DNA of 64,000 nt, taken from assembly GCA_007449985.2 (NCBI GenBank), contig VIIQ02000559.1, positions 1 through 64,000 on the forward strand. Direction: 5' to 3'. Below, piece after piece: positions 35,001-46,644 of this stretch (positions are counted from its first letter, which is position 1; every line of letters begins with the position of its first letter). The notes under the pieces are model-generated. The model saw nothing but the letters and a program-made list of their open reading frames with translations, had not been told where the DNA came from and made no database searches. Origin of the DNA: Desmodesmus armatus (taxonomy: Eukaryota > Chlorophyta > Chlorophyceae > Sphaeropleales > Scenedesmaceae). The translations under genes and the position numbers were made by a program.

Positions 35001-37994
35001 TTTTGGTCACCTACTGCTGACAGGCTGTCAGCTTGGCCGGTCAGCAGCAGGCTGACATGCCACCTGGCAGGGAGTGCGCCAGCTGCTGACTGCCAGCTCC
35101 AGCAAAAGGGCTGCGAGCGTGAAGTCGCAGCTGCTGCGGCTGGCACTGAGCGCTGGCAAAGGCTGCAGATGCGACTGCAGCCATAGACTTCCTGTTGCGG
35201 TTGAAGATGGCTACTGGTAGTAGCTGGGTTTCAGAGCTGAGGGCAGTGCAGGAGGCGCACCACGCCGGCTGATGTGCCGCACGCGACCAGCTGCCGCAGC
35301 CATGCATGAAGGTGCGGCATGCAAGAATGCAAGCATGCAGGCATGCAGGCATGCAGGCGTGCAGGACAGTTGACACCACAGCAGCCGAGTGGTCTCAAAG
35401 GCACCTGCAACCTAAAGAGCGCTGCTGAGCAACGAAGATGACATGCAAACGTGCTGGGTGCTGGCATGCATGCAGAGTATGCACATGCGTCCAGGTCCCA
35501 TGCGCCCAAGCCTTTGCTGTACCTGGTGTTCATGTACCTTCCTCAAAGTTTTTTGACGCAATCCTGCAGGTCTGCACATGCAGGCCGGTCTTGCCACTTC
35601 ATCCATGAGTCCTGTTGGGATTGTGGGATGCAGATCAGGTGGTATCTGCATGCAGGTGGACGAGGAATATGTTTGGCCACGAACCCCTACGCAACACAGC
35701 CCAACATCACAGCTCTAGCTGCCGACTTGCAGGAAGGGTGCAGCCACACAGTGGAAGCTTGAAAAGACAGTCACGGAGGGCAGCATGTGGACTTGTGCGC
35801 GCGCCTGATGATCAGATGCCTGCATGAGCAACCTCAACAGGACCGGCAGCACGGGCACGTGCCTGCACCTGTCAGTAGCATCCCATCAACGCCCACCTTG
35901 TATCAGCGCCCATGTGTGACCCATCCAAGGTGTGTAGTGCTGATGCGGCACAAGCTGCCGCCACGACATGCTGCTGCTGCAGCCATGTTGGGACCAGAAG
36001 CCGGGCTCATGGCTGGCGCTGGCTGCATGGCCTAAGTGGGCCTGTGTGCTGGACGTCCTGCTGTGCCCTGCACTAGGCGCAGGTGATGCCTGCTTTGCTG
36101 CTTGCTGCAAGGTCGATGACGGGCGGTGTGCCAGACGGCCAACAGGGCTCAACCTGCATGCAACGCAAGCAGTTAAAGCACCACACAGAACCGCAGTCGT
36201 CAGCTACAACAGAGGATGCAGAAGGGTGCGACCCACTGCAGATGGATGCGCGCACGCATGGTGCTGGCTGTTGACAGGCAGGAACCATCTCAGATTGCAA
36301 ACAGCTGCCTAAGCCTCACACTGCGACATGTGTCATCTTGAACCAAAGACAACACAAATTCATCGACACGCATCACCGAGCTTGCCCCGGACTGTGGACC
36401 GCAGGTCACAGCAGGCTGCCAGCCATGCTTCGGAAGCATGCTGGGGCTTCCATGCTGCCGGTGTACGCCTGCTGCGCACCATGCTAGGGACACTTTGCTG
36501 CTGGTGCATGAACCCAACAGCATGCCACCGCTGCTGTTTGGCTGTGAAGTGGTGCTTGTTCTGCAGCTGCCCTTGATCTCAGGCAGTGAGGGAGGGATCT
36601 GAAGCGCAGTCTGCCAAAGAGCGCACAGCAGCCTGCAGCCAAGAAGTAAATCATGTCAGCGCTGCAACAGCGCAGGTACATATGCAGCAGGCTGCAGCAG
36701 CAACCTGTGCAGCTGACAGTCATGCAACTGTTGGGGGGAATTACTCAGCGCGCAGTCCGTGCAGACTGCAGTGTAGCACTGTCACTGCAAAGCTCATGCA
36801 CACGGGGCACGAGCAGCAGAGAGGGTGTCCACACCACCAGGCCCTGACTGCTGCACCCCATGGAGGGAGCTCAGCACAGCGCTGCCACTGTCAGCTTGAC
36901 CAGCCGGCAGCAGTGCAGCAGGTGCAGAAACTCAGGCCAGCTTGACTAAAGGCTGAGGGGGCTTGGGTGTTGCGGTGCTGTTTTGGCTCTGCTAGGGGGG
37001 AGCAGGCACCACAGCTGCGACAGCTGCAAGCTTGCGCAGTGGAGAGTCTGTGTGTGCGTCACTGATGCTGCCGGAGGCAGCCTGCTGCTGCAGCATGCTC
37101 TGTGAGGGGCGGCGGCTGAGGTCAGTGCAGCTGATGGAGGAGGTGCACCACTCCAGGCTGCTGTGGCAAGAGTGTGAAAGTGAAGCGTGAGCCAAAACAT
37201 TTTCATAAGGCTTGCCCTGCAGAGCTGTCTCGCCGCTCCCCAGTTCCTCCGCTGTGCAGGCTTCCTCACTGTGCTGCATGCCTGTGTCATGGGGGCGCAA
37301 CCCCACATGGTCACTCACCCAGCTGCTGCTGTGCACAGTTTACCCCCCCCCCAAACAGCCGCTGCACTCACCTCTTGCTGCCCTGACCATGGTGGACTGA
37401 ACATCGCAGAAGAGCCGCACGTAGAAATTGGCCAGCGGCAGCGGCGTTTTGCGCTGCAACAGCTGCATGGTAGGCTAGCTGCACACATAGCTGATGCTGC
37501 GGCTGCTGAGACTCTCAGGCTGAGTGATCGCCAGCTGCATGGTTATATGGGGCGCCCTGCAAGGAGAAGTCGATTTGTCACAACATATATCTGTAGGCAA
37601 TGAACACGATCAGCAACACTGTGTCAGCAACAAAGCAACACCCCCCAAGTGAGGTGTGCAAAGGCTGAAAGCCTCACTAGCTGCAGAATGCTTCAACCTT
37701 GCTATCTCCCCTCCCACCATCGCACTGCGACAGCCAACAGCTGCTATTGACCAACCTGACCCATTTTCCATGCATACGCGACAAATCCAGCCTTGTCGGA
37801 TTTGAACCGACTGATGAGCACCTGCAAGGCGATCAGCTGACCCTGCCACTGCTGGTGTTGCTTTGCACAGAGGCCGTCTCATACATGCACTGCAGCGGAC
37901 GAAGAAAGCCCCGCTCTCCGTCAATCCCCGCTCCTCCCCCCTCAACCTCATCATGGGTGGCAAACTGCGAGATGCGTGAACGTGGCATGCAGCA

Positions 37995-38100
37995 GTGAGT
38001 GAGTGAGTGAGTGGGTGAGTGAGTGGGTGAGTGAGTGAGTGAGTGAGTGAGTGGGAAAGTGAGTGGGTGGGCGCACGAGTGAGTGAATGAGTGAATGAGC
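37995..38100. repeat. (GTGA)n microsatellite with GTGG variants
   Basis: An imperfect four-base repeat of about 26 units in the right arm. The left arm has only a short GTGAGTGAGTGA-type trace (~25,540) at a different relative position. Confidence 0.9.
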
Positions 38101-40149
38101 TGGTGCTGTGGCCCTCCTTTCAGTTCCCTTCTAGGCGGGACAATGCGGGACGACAAAACACGGCAGGCGGTGTCAGTGGGTACAGCTTGAGTAGGTACTC
38201 CATTGAGGGGGTGCGCAGGCTGCAGGCCTACATGTGCAGGATGTTTGCAGGGCTCCAGGGTCACTTCCATAAATACCTGTAGGATGAAATCTGCCAGCGC
38301 GCATGCAGGCTGGTGCACTGGCCAAGTCTCTTGCTGGCGCTGTGCTGCGACAGCCCTCCAGGCTTGCTGCAGCTGCTGCTCTGCTGTCCTTGCTATGGCT
38401 GGTCAGCGCTACGCAATCCTGTCGAGCATTGGTCACTGCTTTGGGCACACTTGAATCACTCACGCTGGCGAGCTGGAGCAGCAGCCTTACCTTGCGCAGC
38501 AGCGACCTCAGCAGCAACCTCTGTGGGGGTGACCTGCCAGCCTGAAGTTTGGGCTGCTGCTTCTATCGTCCCAGGCTGTCACTGCCACTGGCTCATAGAA
38601 ATACCTGGTCTGCCTTGCCAATGCGGTCAGCTTAGACTGACTGCAGCAGCGACCACTACCTACTGCTGTGTTATCATTCTGTTGCTGCTTCTGCTATAGC
38701 TGGTGCCTTTTGTGTCTCACCCTCAGTCTACCCCAGGCGCTGCTGCACATGGTTCTGCAGCAGCCCTCTCATGCAGCCCTCTTATGCGCGCATCATGTGC
38801 TGCACCACCTTCCCAGCAAGCAACAGCAACAGCGTACCTGCTGTGCAGACCACTAGGAAGTTTCCGAGCTGCTGCTGTTGTTGCTCCTGATGTCTGCAGA
38901 CGCCGCGGGTCTGCTTTGCCTTCAGGCTGCTTGCGTTGGGACGTGCCGCTGATTTCCAAACTCCACAGGTGCTGTTGCCCAGCTGGAACACTCCTGATCT
39001 GCACCTGCCCTTGACGACAGCACCAGTGTCATCCCTCACATTGCGCATGGCCTCCTGAGGCGAGATCTGGGACGGGCCAGCAGCCCAGATGTACACCTGA
39101 CAACACCCCAAAAGCACGCGTGGCCACTCTACAGTCACAAATAAGCCAAGCGCTGCCTGTTTGCACAGAAGCTCCCATGCAGTGACATGCACTGAGCTGC
39201 TGCTGCTGCTTGCTGTCGGTGCTGCGCTTCTCATATGCTGCCGCTGGGACCGCAGTGTGGGTACAGCTCAAGTTCTTCAACCAAGGTCAAATTTCAACCA
39301 AGGTTTAAACCCCATGCTAGAAATGGAAAGATGCATGTGAGGTGGTGAATGTATTTTTTTACGGAATGCAGACCCAGATGCAGAATCAGCATCTGATAAC
39401 TGGAGACTCATGGTGCAAGAGATCTGTATCTTTGCAGATCTCTAGAATTGCAAGCACTCCATTGCGTTGCGCGCATAACTGATGTTGACACAAGCAATGC
39501 AAAAAACTTACGGGCGGTTTGTGTTGCTGATTCGAGACGGTCCAGCGCTTAGCTTGCGCCCCAACACTGAACCACAACAAGGCTGTAGCATCGTCAGTGG
39601 GGTACATAGGTGGTGCACTTGGACTTCACTCCCCAACTTGCCAGCCCATGTCTCCATGATGGACTTCCACCAGCGATTCCGTTCAACCGTTCAGTCCCTT
39701 GGAGCCCTCCTTGGACCTTCCGTTAACAACGGCAGCCAAGGGTCTCCAACCTAGCTCAAGCATGCCCTCATGGCGGAGACAGGACCAAGCCGAATCCGTT
39801 GTTGCTCTCCAGGTCAGTCCGTTGCTTGCTCTCCAGGTCAGTCCGTCCCTGTCGTATGCAGGCGATAGGCACAGCTCGTTGTCCAGCAACTCGTTCTTGT
39901 TTAGTCCTGTTTTCCTCATGTCACACACAGACAACCACTTCAACTCCGTATGTCTTCCTTTTATGGCTTTGTGCAGCTCCGGAGCTGGGCAGCGGGAGCT
40001 GGCGACTTTCGACACAGCAGTCCCAGGTGCGTGTAAGCTTGCGAGTCTGGGGTGGAAGGTGCCTATCGTGGATAATTTGAGCTGCGCAGTGTGTAGAAGC
40101 AGCGGCAGGTCCGCAGCAGCATCAGACTGTGTGTCTTCAGATGGCTGGT

Positions 40150-41000
40150 GCAGCAGCAGAAGCCGGGGTGGAATGTGGGGGTGGCTGGCGTTGGCTTACG
40201 CTGTTTACACATCCGTTTGACGGGTCACTTGACAGCTGCCAACACAGCATCGACAGTCGCAGAGTTGGAGGAGGGAGGGGGGGGTCCCTAGGGGGTGGGG
40301 GGGGGGGGGGATCCGCTTGATACGACAGCAACAGCTGGGGTCAGTGGGGTGGGGTGTGGGGGTGGCTGTCGTTGGCTTACGCTGTTTACACATCCGTTTG
40401 ACGGGTCACTTGACAGCTGCCAACACAGCATCGACAGTCACAGAGTTGGAGGAGGGAGGGGGGGTCCCTAGGGGGTGGAGGGGATCCGCTTGATACGACA
40501 GCTGCAGCTGGGGTCAGTGGGGTGGGATGTGGGGGTGGCTGTCATTGGCTTACGCTGTTTACACATCCGTTTGACGGGTCACTTGGCAGCTGCCAACACA
40601 GCATCGACAGTCACAGAGTTGGAGGAGGGAGGGGGGTCCCTAGGGGGTGGAGGGGGGGAGGATCCGCTTGATACGACAGCTGCAGCTGGGGTCAGTGGGG
40701 TGGGATGTGGGGGTGGCTGTCGTTGGCTTACGCTGTTTACACATCCGTTTGACGGGTCACTTGGCAGCTGCCAACACAGCATCGACAGTCACAGAGTTGG
40801 AGGAGGGAGGGGGGGTCCCTTGGGGGTGGAGGGGGGGGATCCGCTTGATACGACAGCAGCAGCTGGGGTCAGTGGGGTGGGATGTGGGGGTGGCTGTCGT
40901 TGGCTTACGCTGTTTACACATCCGTTTGACGGGTCACTTGACAGCTGCCAACACAGCATCGACAGTCACAGAGTGGAGGAGGGAGGGGGGGGGGTCCCTA
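40150..41000 (-). repeat. ~177 bp minisatellite, right arm (mirror of the left)
   Basis: Five units in reverse orientation to the left-arm array, each with CAGAGTTGGAGGAGGGAGG, a GGGTCCCTAGGGGGTGG tract and TTGGCTTACGCTGTTTACAC. The CACAGAGTTGG anchors are near 40,259, 40,439, 40,613, 40,792 and 40,966. Units are very similar to the left-arm units. The 218-codon frame across it is a product of the period. Confidence 0.95.
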
Positions 41001-41800
41001 GGGGGTGGGGGTTCGGCTGGATACAACAGCAGCGGTTAACACGATATCAACAGCTGGGGTCAGCGGGACGGGATGTCTGGGGGGATGCTGCTGGCTGGTT
41101 CAATCATTCAATCGGCATGGGCATATGGTGAGTAATAAGACTGTGGCACAGTTTTGGCCACAGTTCGGGGAGTGATGGAGGGAGGGAGGGTCTGGAACTG
41201 AATGTTGCCGCGGGCGTAAGCACCATGTGAGCCAGTTACAGGCAAGGGTTCTGCAGGCCAACAGGCACAATCAGCATCAGCTGGGCAGCATCAGTGGCAG
41301 CAGTATTAAATTCAGCCTGGGGTCCCGGCGAGGGACTGTGGTGACTTGGTGTGCTGCTGGGATAAGCAGCCACTGATGCATCATGGTGTTGCAGGTTCGG
41401 TCCCTGCTCATCCCGTACTTTGTTGCTTTTTGTTGGTTGGTCGTGGGGTAGAATAGTTGCTGCTGGCTGGGTCCTCTGGTCGCAGGGAGTAGCATACCAG
41501 TTGTGTTCTGCATCGTCAGCGCACACCGGTCATGATGTGGTGTGGTATGTGTCTTGCATCACCCCTCAACACCTGTGCTGCTGCTGCCTTGTATCTGATG
41601 TGCGGCTGAGCCTGCTTATGATCTCACAGCAGACAACACACCCTTTTCATCAGGCTTGCATGGCTGACACAGGTAGCTGCCGGGCAAGCCCCCTCCCGCT
41701 TCTTGTGCTGTGTTGTGCCGCAGGTGCTGCTTGGGGCCAATCAGTTGGCTGGGCAGTCAACAGCAGCCAGCTGTACCAGCAATAGCGTCGCCGAGACCGT

Positions 41801-44046
41801 GAAACAGCAGTCAGCTGCGCCAACCACAGCGTTGGCAGCGAGCGAGACCCGTGGCTGTGACAGGGACAGAGGTGGTAAGCCGGAGGCTGCAGCATTTGCC
41901 CCCCAGGTGGACCACACATCACCATACAAAACTGAACAAGCTCCAAAGTCCAGACGATGCGAAAAGGCTGCACGCTGTAGGCTCAGCATGCTGACTGCTG
42001 CGTGTCAACTTCAGTAGCAGCAAATGCAGAATGCATGTGGGGTGTGGGGTGGGGGTTGGACTCGGGTGGTGGAGCGTCTGGGCTCAAGAGACTGAGGGCG
42101 CGAATGAAGGGTTTTCAGGTGCATGCAGTGGCTGCTGTCAGGAAGTGATCATGTGACTAGCATGGCACTGATTCTATTGGTGTGTGGTCCCATATGCAGG
42201 GCGCACGTCGCAGCTTGGCGGCAACAATGCACAGCCTGGCAGGGCAGCACTGCCACCAGGACGTGGCTCATGCCTGACAGCTTGCATGTGCGCAACTGTG
42301 GTTTGGGGCGAACACGCTGTTTAGGTACTTGCAGCTGGTAAGGAGTAAGCTGCGCTTGCTATGTGTGGCTGCAGGTGTGGCCAATGTCAGTGGTGTTGCT
42401 GGCTGTGTGTGCCATTGCTGAAGAGGCCGGGCTTCAACCAAACAGGGTGGGTGAGGACTTGCTCTTGGGTGTGGGGTATTGGCTGGAGGCACTGAGTGCA
42501 TGAGGCCATTGGTGACCAGCCTGCCTTTTCTTTTTGTTTGTGTTATTACAGCAGATGCTGCAGGATAGCTAAGAAGATGATGTAAAGCTTCTCAAGACTC
42601 TAGGCTAGCCTGCGTTTGTCCTTGACGGTTGCAGGGCAGGTGGCAGACTTACAGTGCCAACAGCCTACACAGCAGGGCAGCCTAGCTTGCATCTCAAATT
42701 GCTTGGTGGATGCAGTGTGAATTCAGTCAGCACCTGTTTCTTCACACGTGCACCGATTGCACCTACCACCGCCCGGCCTCACAACAGAGGATGCTGCAAG
42801 TTGTCAGCACACATGCGAGCACCGGCAGGATTCAGGCGGGAAATGGGAGGGGCTGAGCAAGTTCCCACATTATCTTGCAAGCCATTGCTACTGCGCAGTG
42901 GGATTTTAGAATTGCCAACGGGGGCAGCTGGGCATATGCCCAGCATGAGTGAGGCTGCAGGACCCAAGTTGAGTTGTGCTGTATGCAGCAACTGATGCAT
43001 CATATTGCAGGGGTTCAAGGACTGGCGATGCATTTGTCTTGCCACGTTGCTGCCGACGACTGTGATGCTGTCCAGGTTGTGCCGACGGCCATGAGGGGCT
43101 TCTATTTCAGGGCGGTGCTGGTGGTGTCTAAGTGGAAATTGGGCTTGTGCAACAGCCGGGGCCATGTCAGCGCAGTTGCGGCTGGTTTGGTGGCGCAGTT
43201 ACTTTGAGCTCAAGCTGTCGGTCAGCTGTGGTTGGTGATTGTCCTTGGGATATGGCTATGGTGCCTGGCGTGCACTGTCTGTCACGCGGCACGGAGTAAT
43301 TGATGTAACCAAGCATCAGCCGACGAATTGAAGGATTGCAATCCACCTCCCCTGTCCAACCTTGTGCATTAGCACACTGCCTGAGGCAGCGCTGACTGGC
43401 CAAAAAGGGCTCATCATACAGTCACAGTATTTTGCACAGCAGAGCCATGCCTAAACCCTAAACCCTAAAACCTTGGCACAACCACAGTAGCCTGGCTGTC
43501 AGAGGAGAATCGCCACAACAGCCACAGCACCCACACACGTCACATGTGTGATACACACAGATGCACCCCTCCTTGGAAGGATTTGGGAGGAAACGCATGT
43601 GCATAAGACCCAGACATGTGTGCACACCATGATGTCACATGCAACTCCGCCCCAGCCGCACTTGCCACATGCTCCTACCACACTAATGGTGATCTTGCGC
43701 AAACAAGCAACCGTTGTATGGCATGCACAGGGTGTTCAGCACACCTACTGAAGGCATCAGCCAGCGCACCAGCATCCCCAGCAGGCCACCCTCGCGTAGA
43801 AGGGTCATCTGACCACTGTGCTACAATGCAGAAGTGCAACACACTCACGGCTGCCCTGTTGTATACACAGCGGTGACCCTTTCAAACTTGCAGACAACCT
43901 GCAAACCACACTTACACCCCCCACTAACAGCACCACCTGCATGTACTTGGTTATGCTATATGCTAGACAGCTCTGTCAACACCGTCTGACATGCAAACAC
44001 CCAGCTGTCAATTTGACAATGTTACACAGCAAAAATAGCAACCTTG
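41801..44046. other. Stretch without a supported gene
   Basis: Short overlapping ORFs only, none with a recognisable domain. A plant-type telomere tract lies at 43,450-43,472 (separate entry). Nothing else structured was seen. Confidence 0.5.
43450..43472. repeat. Interstitial telomere-type repeat (CCCTAAA)3
   Basis: CTAAACCCTAAACCCTAAAA is three units of the plant/green-algal telomere repeat on the C-rich strand. Shorter pieces of the G-rich strand occur once in each unit of the tandem array (1,444-1,456; 5,605-5,617; 9,781-9,793). Confidence 0.85.
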
Positions 44047-44655
44047 ATGCCTTGTTGCCCAGGCTGGGCAACCCAGACCTTCCACTACATGCTCAATCCT
44101 GCAAACCCCGGGACGGTGACCGTCTATGCAACCAAAGAAGGCACCAGGGCCCTTGCAGCTGTCGTTCAACCCCTAATCCATGGCCTGCAGCACCGCCTGT
44201 GTACAAGGGCAGGCAGCAGGGCAACAACAGCAGGGCAAGAACAGCACGGCACAAACAGGACGGCAAGAACAGCAGGGCGGGAACAGCAGTGCAGAAACAG
44301 CAGGGCAAGAACAGCACGCCCAAAACAGCAGGGCGGGAACAGTAATGCAGTAACAACAAAGCAGAAACAGCAGGGCGGGAACAGCACGGCACAAACAGCA
44401 GGGCAGGAACCACAGGGCGGGAACAGCAGAGCAGGAACAGCAGGGCGGGACCAGCACGGCAAGAACAGCAGGGCGGGAACAACAGGACAGAGGCAATCAA
44501 CAGTTGCACGAGAGGACCTGAAATCTGGGTTGCACCGACAATACAAGCACTTGCATCACCGACCCGACGGCAGCTTCTTTGTACCTACAAGCATTTTCAG
44601 CGCTGATCAACTGGTGAACAGCCTTGCCACGTCAGCCATGCAAGCTTTCTGCTGA
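44047..44655 (+). other. Possible ORF of ~200 codons spanning a 15 bp minisatellite
   Basis: An open frame from ATG 44,047 reads through the minisatellite at 44,215-44,505 as five-residue repeats rich in N, S, R, A, G, T and Q. It is flanked by non-repeat sequence that looks mildly protein-like (NPGTVTVYATKEGTRALAAV before, DGSFFVPTSIFSADQLVNSL after). A second frame is open over much of the same region because the period is a multiple of three. No domain, promoter or splice evidence was seen, so coding status is doubtful. Confidence 0.3.
44215..44505. repeat. 15 bp minisatellite
   Basis: About 19 imperfect units of AACAGCAGGGCGGGA, with variants such as AACAGCACGGCACAA. Because the period is 15, reading frames stay open through the array. 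Confidence 0.95.
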
Positions 44656-44823
44656 CCCTTCACTTGGTGCCATCACTGATGTGCATGTGGGGACAGTCTT
44701 GGTTTCGGGACTCTGCGCAGAAATACTCCTACTCAGCCACGCAACACAAACAGCATCTTTGGAGGTGTGGCTCACCTGACCACGCCTTGCACTGCCCACC
44801 AAGCCCCTTCGGGCACCAACAGA

Positions 44824-46061
44824 TCACGCGGCAGGCCTGACCCAGTCCAGGGCCCCCACCTGCGTCACACCAGAGGGCAGCTGCGCCAGGCAGCTGCTGT
44901 CAAAGTCATCAGCAACCACATGCGACAGCGTCAGCTCCTGCAGCGCAGGGCAGCTGGCTGCTATCATGGCGATCTGTGTTGCCTCCACACAGGGATGCGT
45001 GAACATCCCACTCAAGTGCAGCACCTTGAGGTGCGGCAGGTCCCACCCGGGGGGGAACATGTGGGCAAAGGCTGCCTGAGGGACCGGCATATCAGCACCC
45101 TCTACAAGGATCAGAGCTGTGAGTTGGGTAGACGCTGTAAGGGCTGCAAAGGGCTGGTAGCTGCCAGTCTGCTCCTGCTGAGGCTGCGCGTTGACTCTGA
45201 AAAGCTCCATGTTGTGTAGTTTTAAGTATTTCAGCTGGGTGAGGTGCTGCAGTGCTGTCAACAGCTCCCTGGGCCCTGAATCGTCCTCAACTGCCCAGTG
45301 GTGCAGGCGCAAGTCCAAGTGCTGCAAGCGCTGCAGGTTGCTGAGGGGGGCGAGGTCTGCTGCTGTCAAGCGATCCACACGTAGCGTCAGCACTGAGAGC
45401 TGGGGCAGCAGCTGCAGGTGCTGCCACAAGGTCGCAGGCGGCTGCTCCTGGTCCAATGGACCTGCATGGTCGTCACTGCTGTTCAGGCTTGGCTGCTGAC
45501 ACACCCCTGTGCTGGACCAGTGCAGCTTTGTCAGCGCTGTTGCACTCAGGAGCTGTGACAGCAACTGCGCAGACAGCTCGCACGACCACAGTGCGAGCTC
45601 CCGCAGGTGCGGCAGCACAACAGCAGCAGCAGCACTGCCGATGCTGCCTGCAGCGCTGCTGCTTGTGGTACCTGGTAAGGAGCCCCTTGATCCTGTGCTG
45701 CTGCTGTGTGGGGTGGCTGTAACTGGCAGCAGAAGGGTGAGCCGCCAGCTCAGGTCCAGGCTGCGCAGCTGCGTAAGGTGCAGGAGAGGCACCTGTAGAA
45801 TGGGCCACTCATCGCCAAACAGTACGCCACGGGCCCTGAGCCGCACAACCACAGCCCCATGCTTGTCCAGCCAGTTCTGCAGCTGCTGGCAATGAGCAGT
45901 GCTCTTGAGCTGTATGTCCACGTCAGCTGGTGCTGCTGCAGCAGCTGCTGCCCACCATCGGCACACTAGGGCGCAGCAGGTGAGGCGCTGCTGCAGAGGT
46001 ACATGCTGCAGGATGCAGGCCACTGCTGGCTCTGGAAGATGCGGGAGCTGCTCTGGTATAT
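44824..46061 (-). CDS. F-box / leucine-rich repeat protein (main exon)
   Basis: The open frame runs from an acceptor (CATTTTCAG) before 46,061 to a TAA-type stop at 44,824, about 411 codons. It begins with an F-box, IPEQLPHLPEPAVACILQHV and CCALVCRWW, followed by LRRs: LTQLRSLDLSW, LPHLRELALWSC, LPQLSVLTLRVD, LQRLQHLDLRLH, LTQLKYLKLHN, STQLTALILVEG, LPHLKVLHLSGMF and CPALQELTLSHV. The expected role is substrate choice in an SCF ubiquitin ligase. The first exon was not settled; ATG 46,247 (MGVITELEHVLNVIHA) is a candidate, but the phase does not fit simply (exon 2 needs phase 1). Alanine runs and a serine-rich insert (STGSRGSLPGTTSSSAAGSI) interrupt the repeats. It is distantly like the gene at 13-15 kb. 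The substrate is unknown. Confidence 0.8.
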
Positions 46062-46262
46062 CTGAAAATGCTGATGCTGTTGTTTGTGCTGATGGAAGTG
46101 AACTGCGATGCAGGCAGGGGGGTCAGTATGAGCAGCAGCAGTTGCCAGTCCAAGGGTGGCTTTCTGTCGCTCTTGTCCCACATGCGGCACACGCACCGCA
46201 TGTATGACATTCAAGACATGTTCTAGTTCTGTTATCACGCCCATTGAACCCTCACCGCTCAC

Positions 46263-46644
46263 CTCGCGGCCATTTCGGAGCGGGACTGTTGTAGATCGAT
46301 CTGGTGCGTTGTTTCACTGGTGTTGCAAGTGCTGACATGCGTGCGGCTGTTGCATCGCGTACGTACATAAGGTTAGTACGATCAGATTTGAGTTCAAAGA
46401 GGTCACATTCTTGCGCGTAGCACAGGCCTGACTCATTCGTCACACAACTACACAACGGCCGAGTAACCGGCACGTGTGCTGCGCAGTCCACCTCGACAGC
46501 TTCAGTACCATTTGTCATTTGGAGGAAGCAATAGCATCACTCGCTGTCGCTGGTTGAGCGGATGCCCTTAAATTTAAACTAGTGTTTGAAAGGGCTTGTC
46601 AGTATTTGCAAACAGCGCCTCAAACCACCCCTTTCTTGGCAAGC
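46263..46644. promoter_or_regulatory. Shared upstream region of two divergent genes
   Basis: This interval separates the probable 5' end of the minus-strand F-box gene from the proposed start of the + strand SUMO-motif gene. It is less CAG-rich than its surroundings, contains several CpG (GATCGATC-like, CGTACGTAC) and an AT-rich CTTAAATTTAAACTAG at ~46,567. That is consistent with a bidirectional promoter, but no start site is proven. Confidence 0.4.

Larger units (their letters stand above)
32090..41800 (-). repeat. Right arm of a ~23 kb inverted repeat
   Basis: Reverse-complement partner of 18,950-27,180, with the matched pairs listed there. It is about 1.5 kb longer than the left arm. Extra material includes a stretch of ~140 bases near 38,400-38,560 and a (GTGA)n tract near 38,000. 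ORFs are short, overlapping and without domains. The end near 41,400 contains GCAGGTTCGGTCCCTGC, another T-arm-like stem, whose mirror is at ~19,257 in the left arm. Confidence 0.9.

Noticed and set aside
44215..44505. CRISPR-like array
   Set aside because: Units are adjacent 15 bp repeats with no spacers; the setting is eukaryotic.
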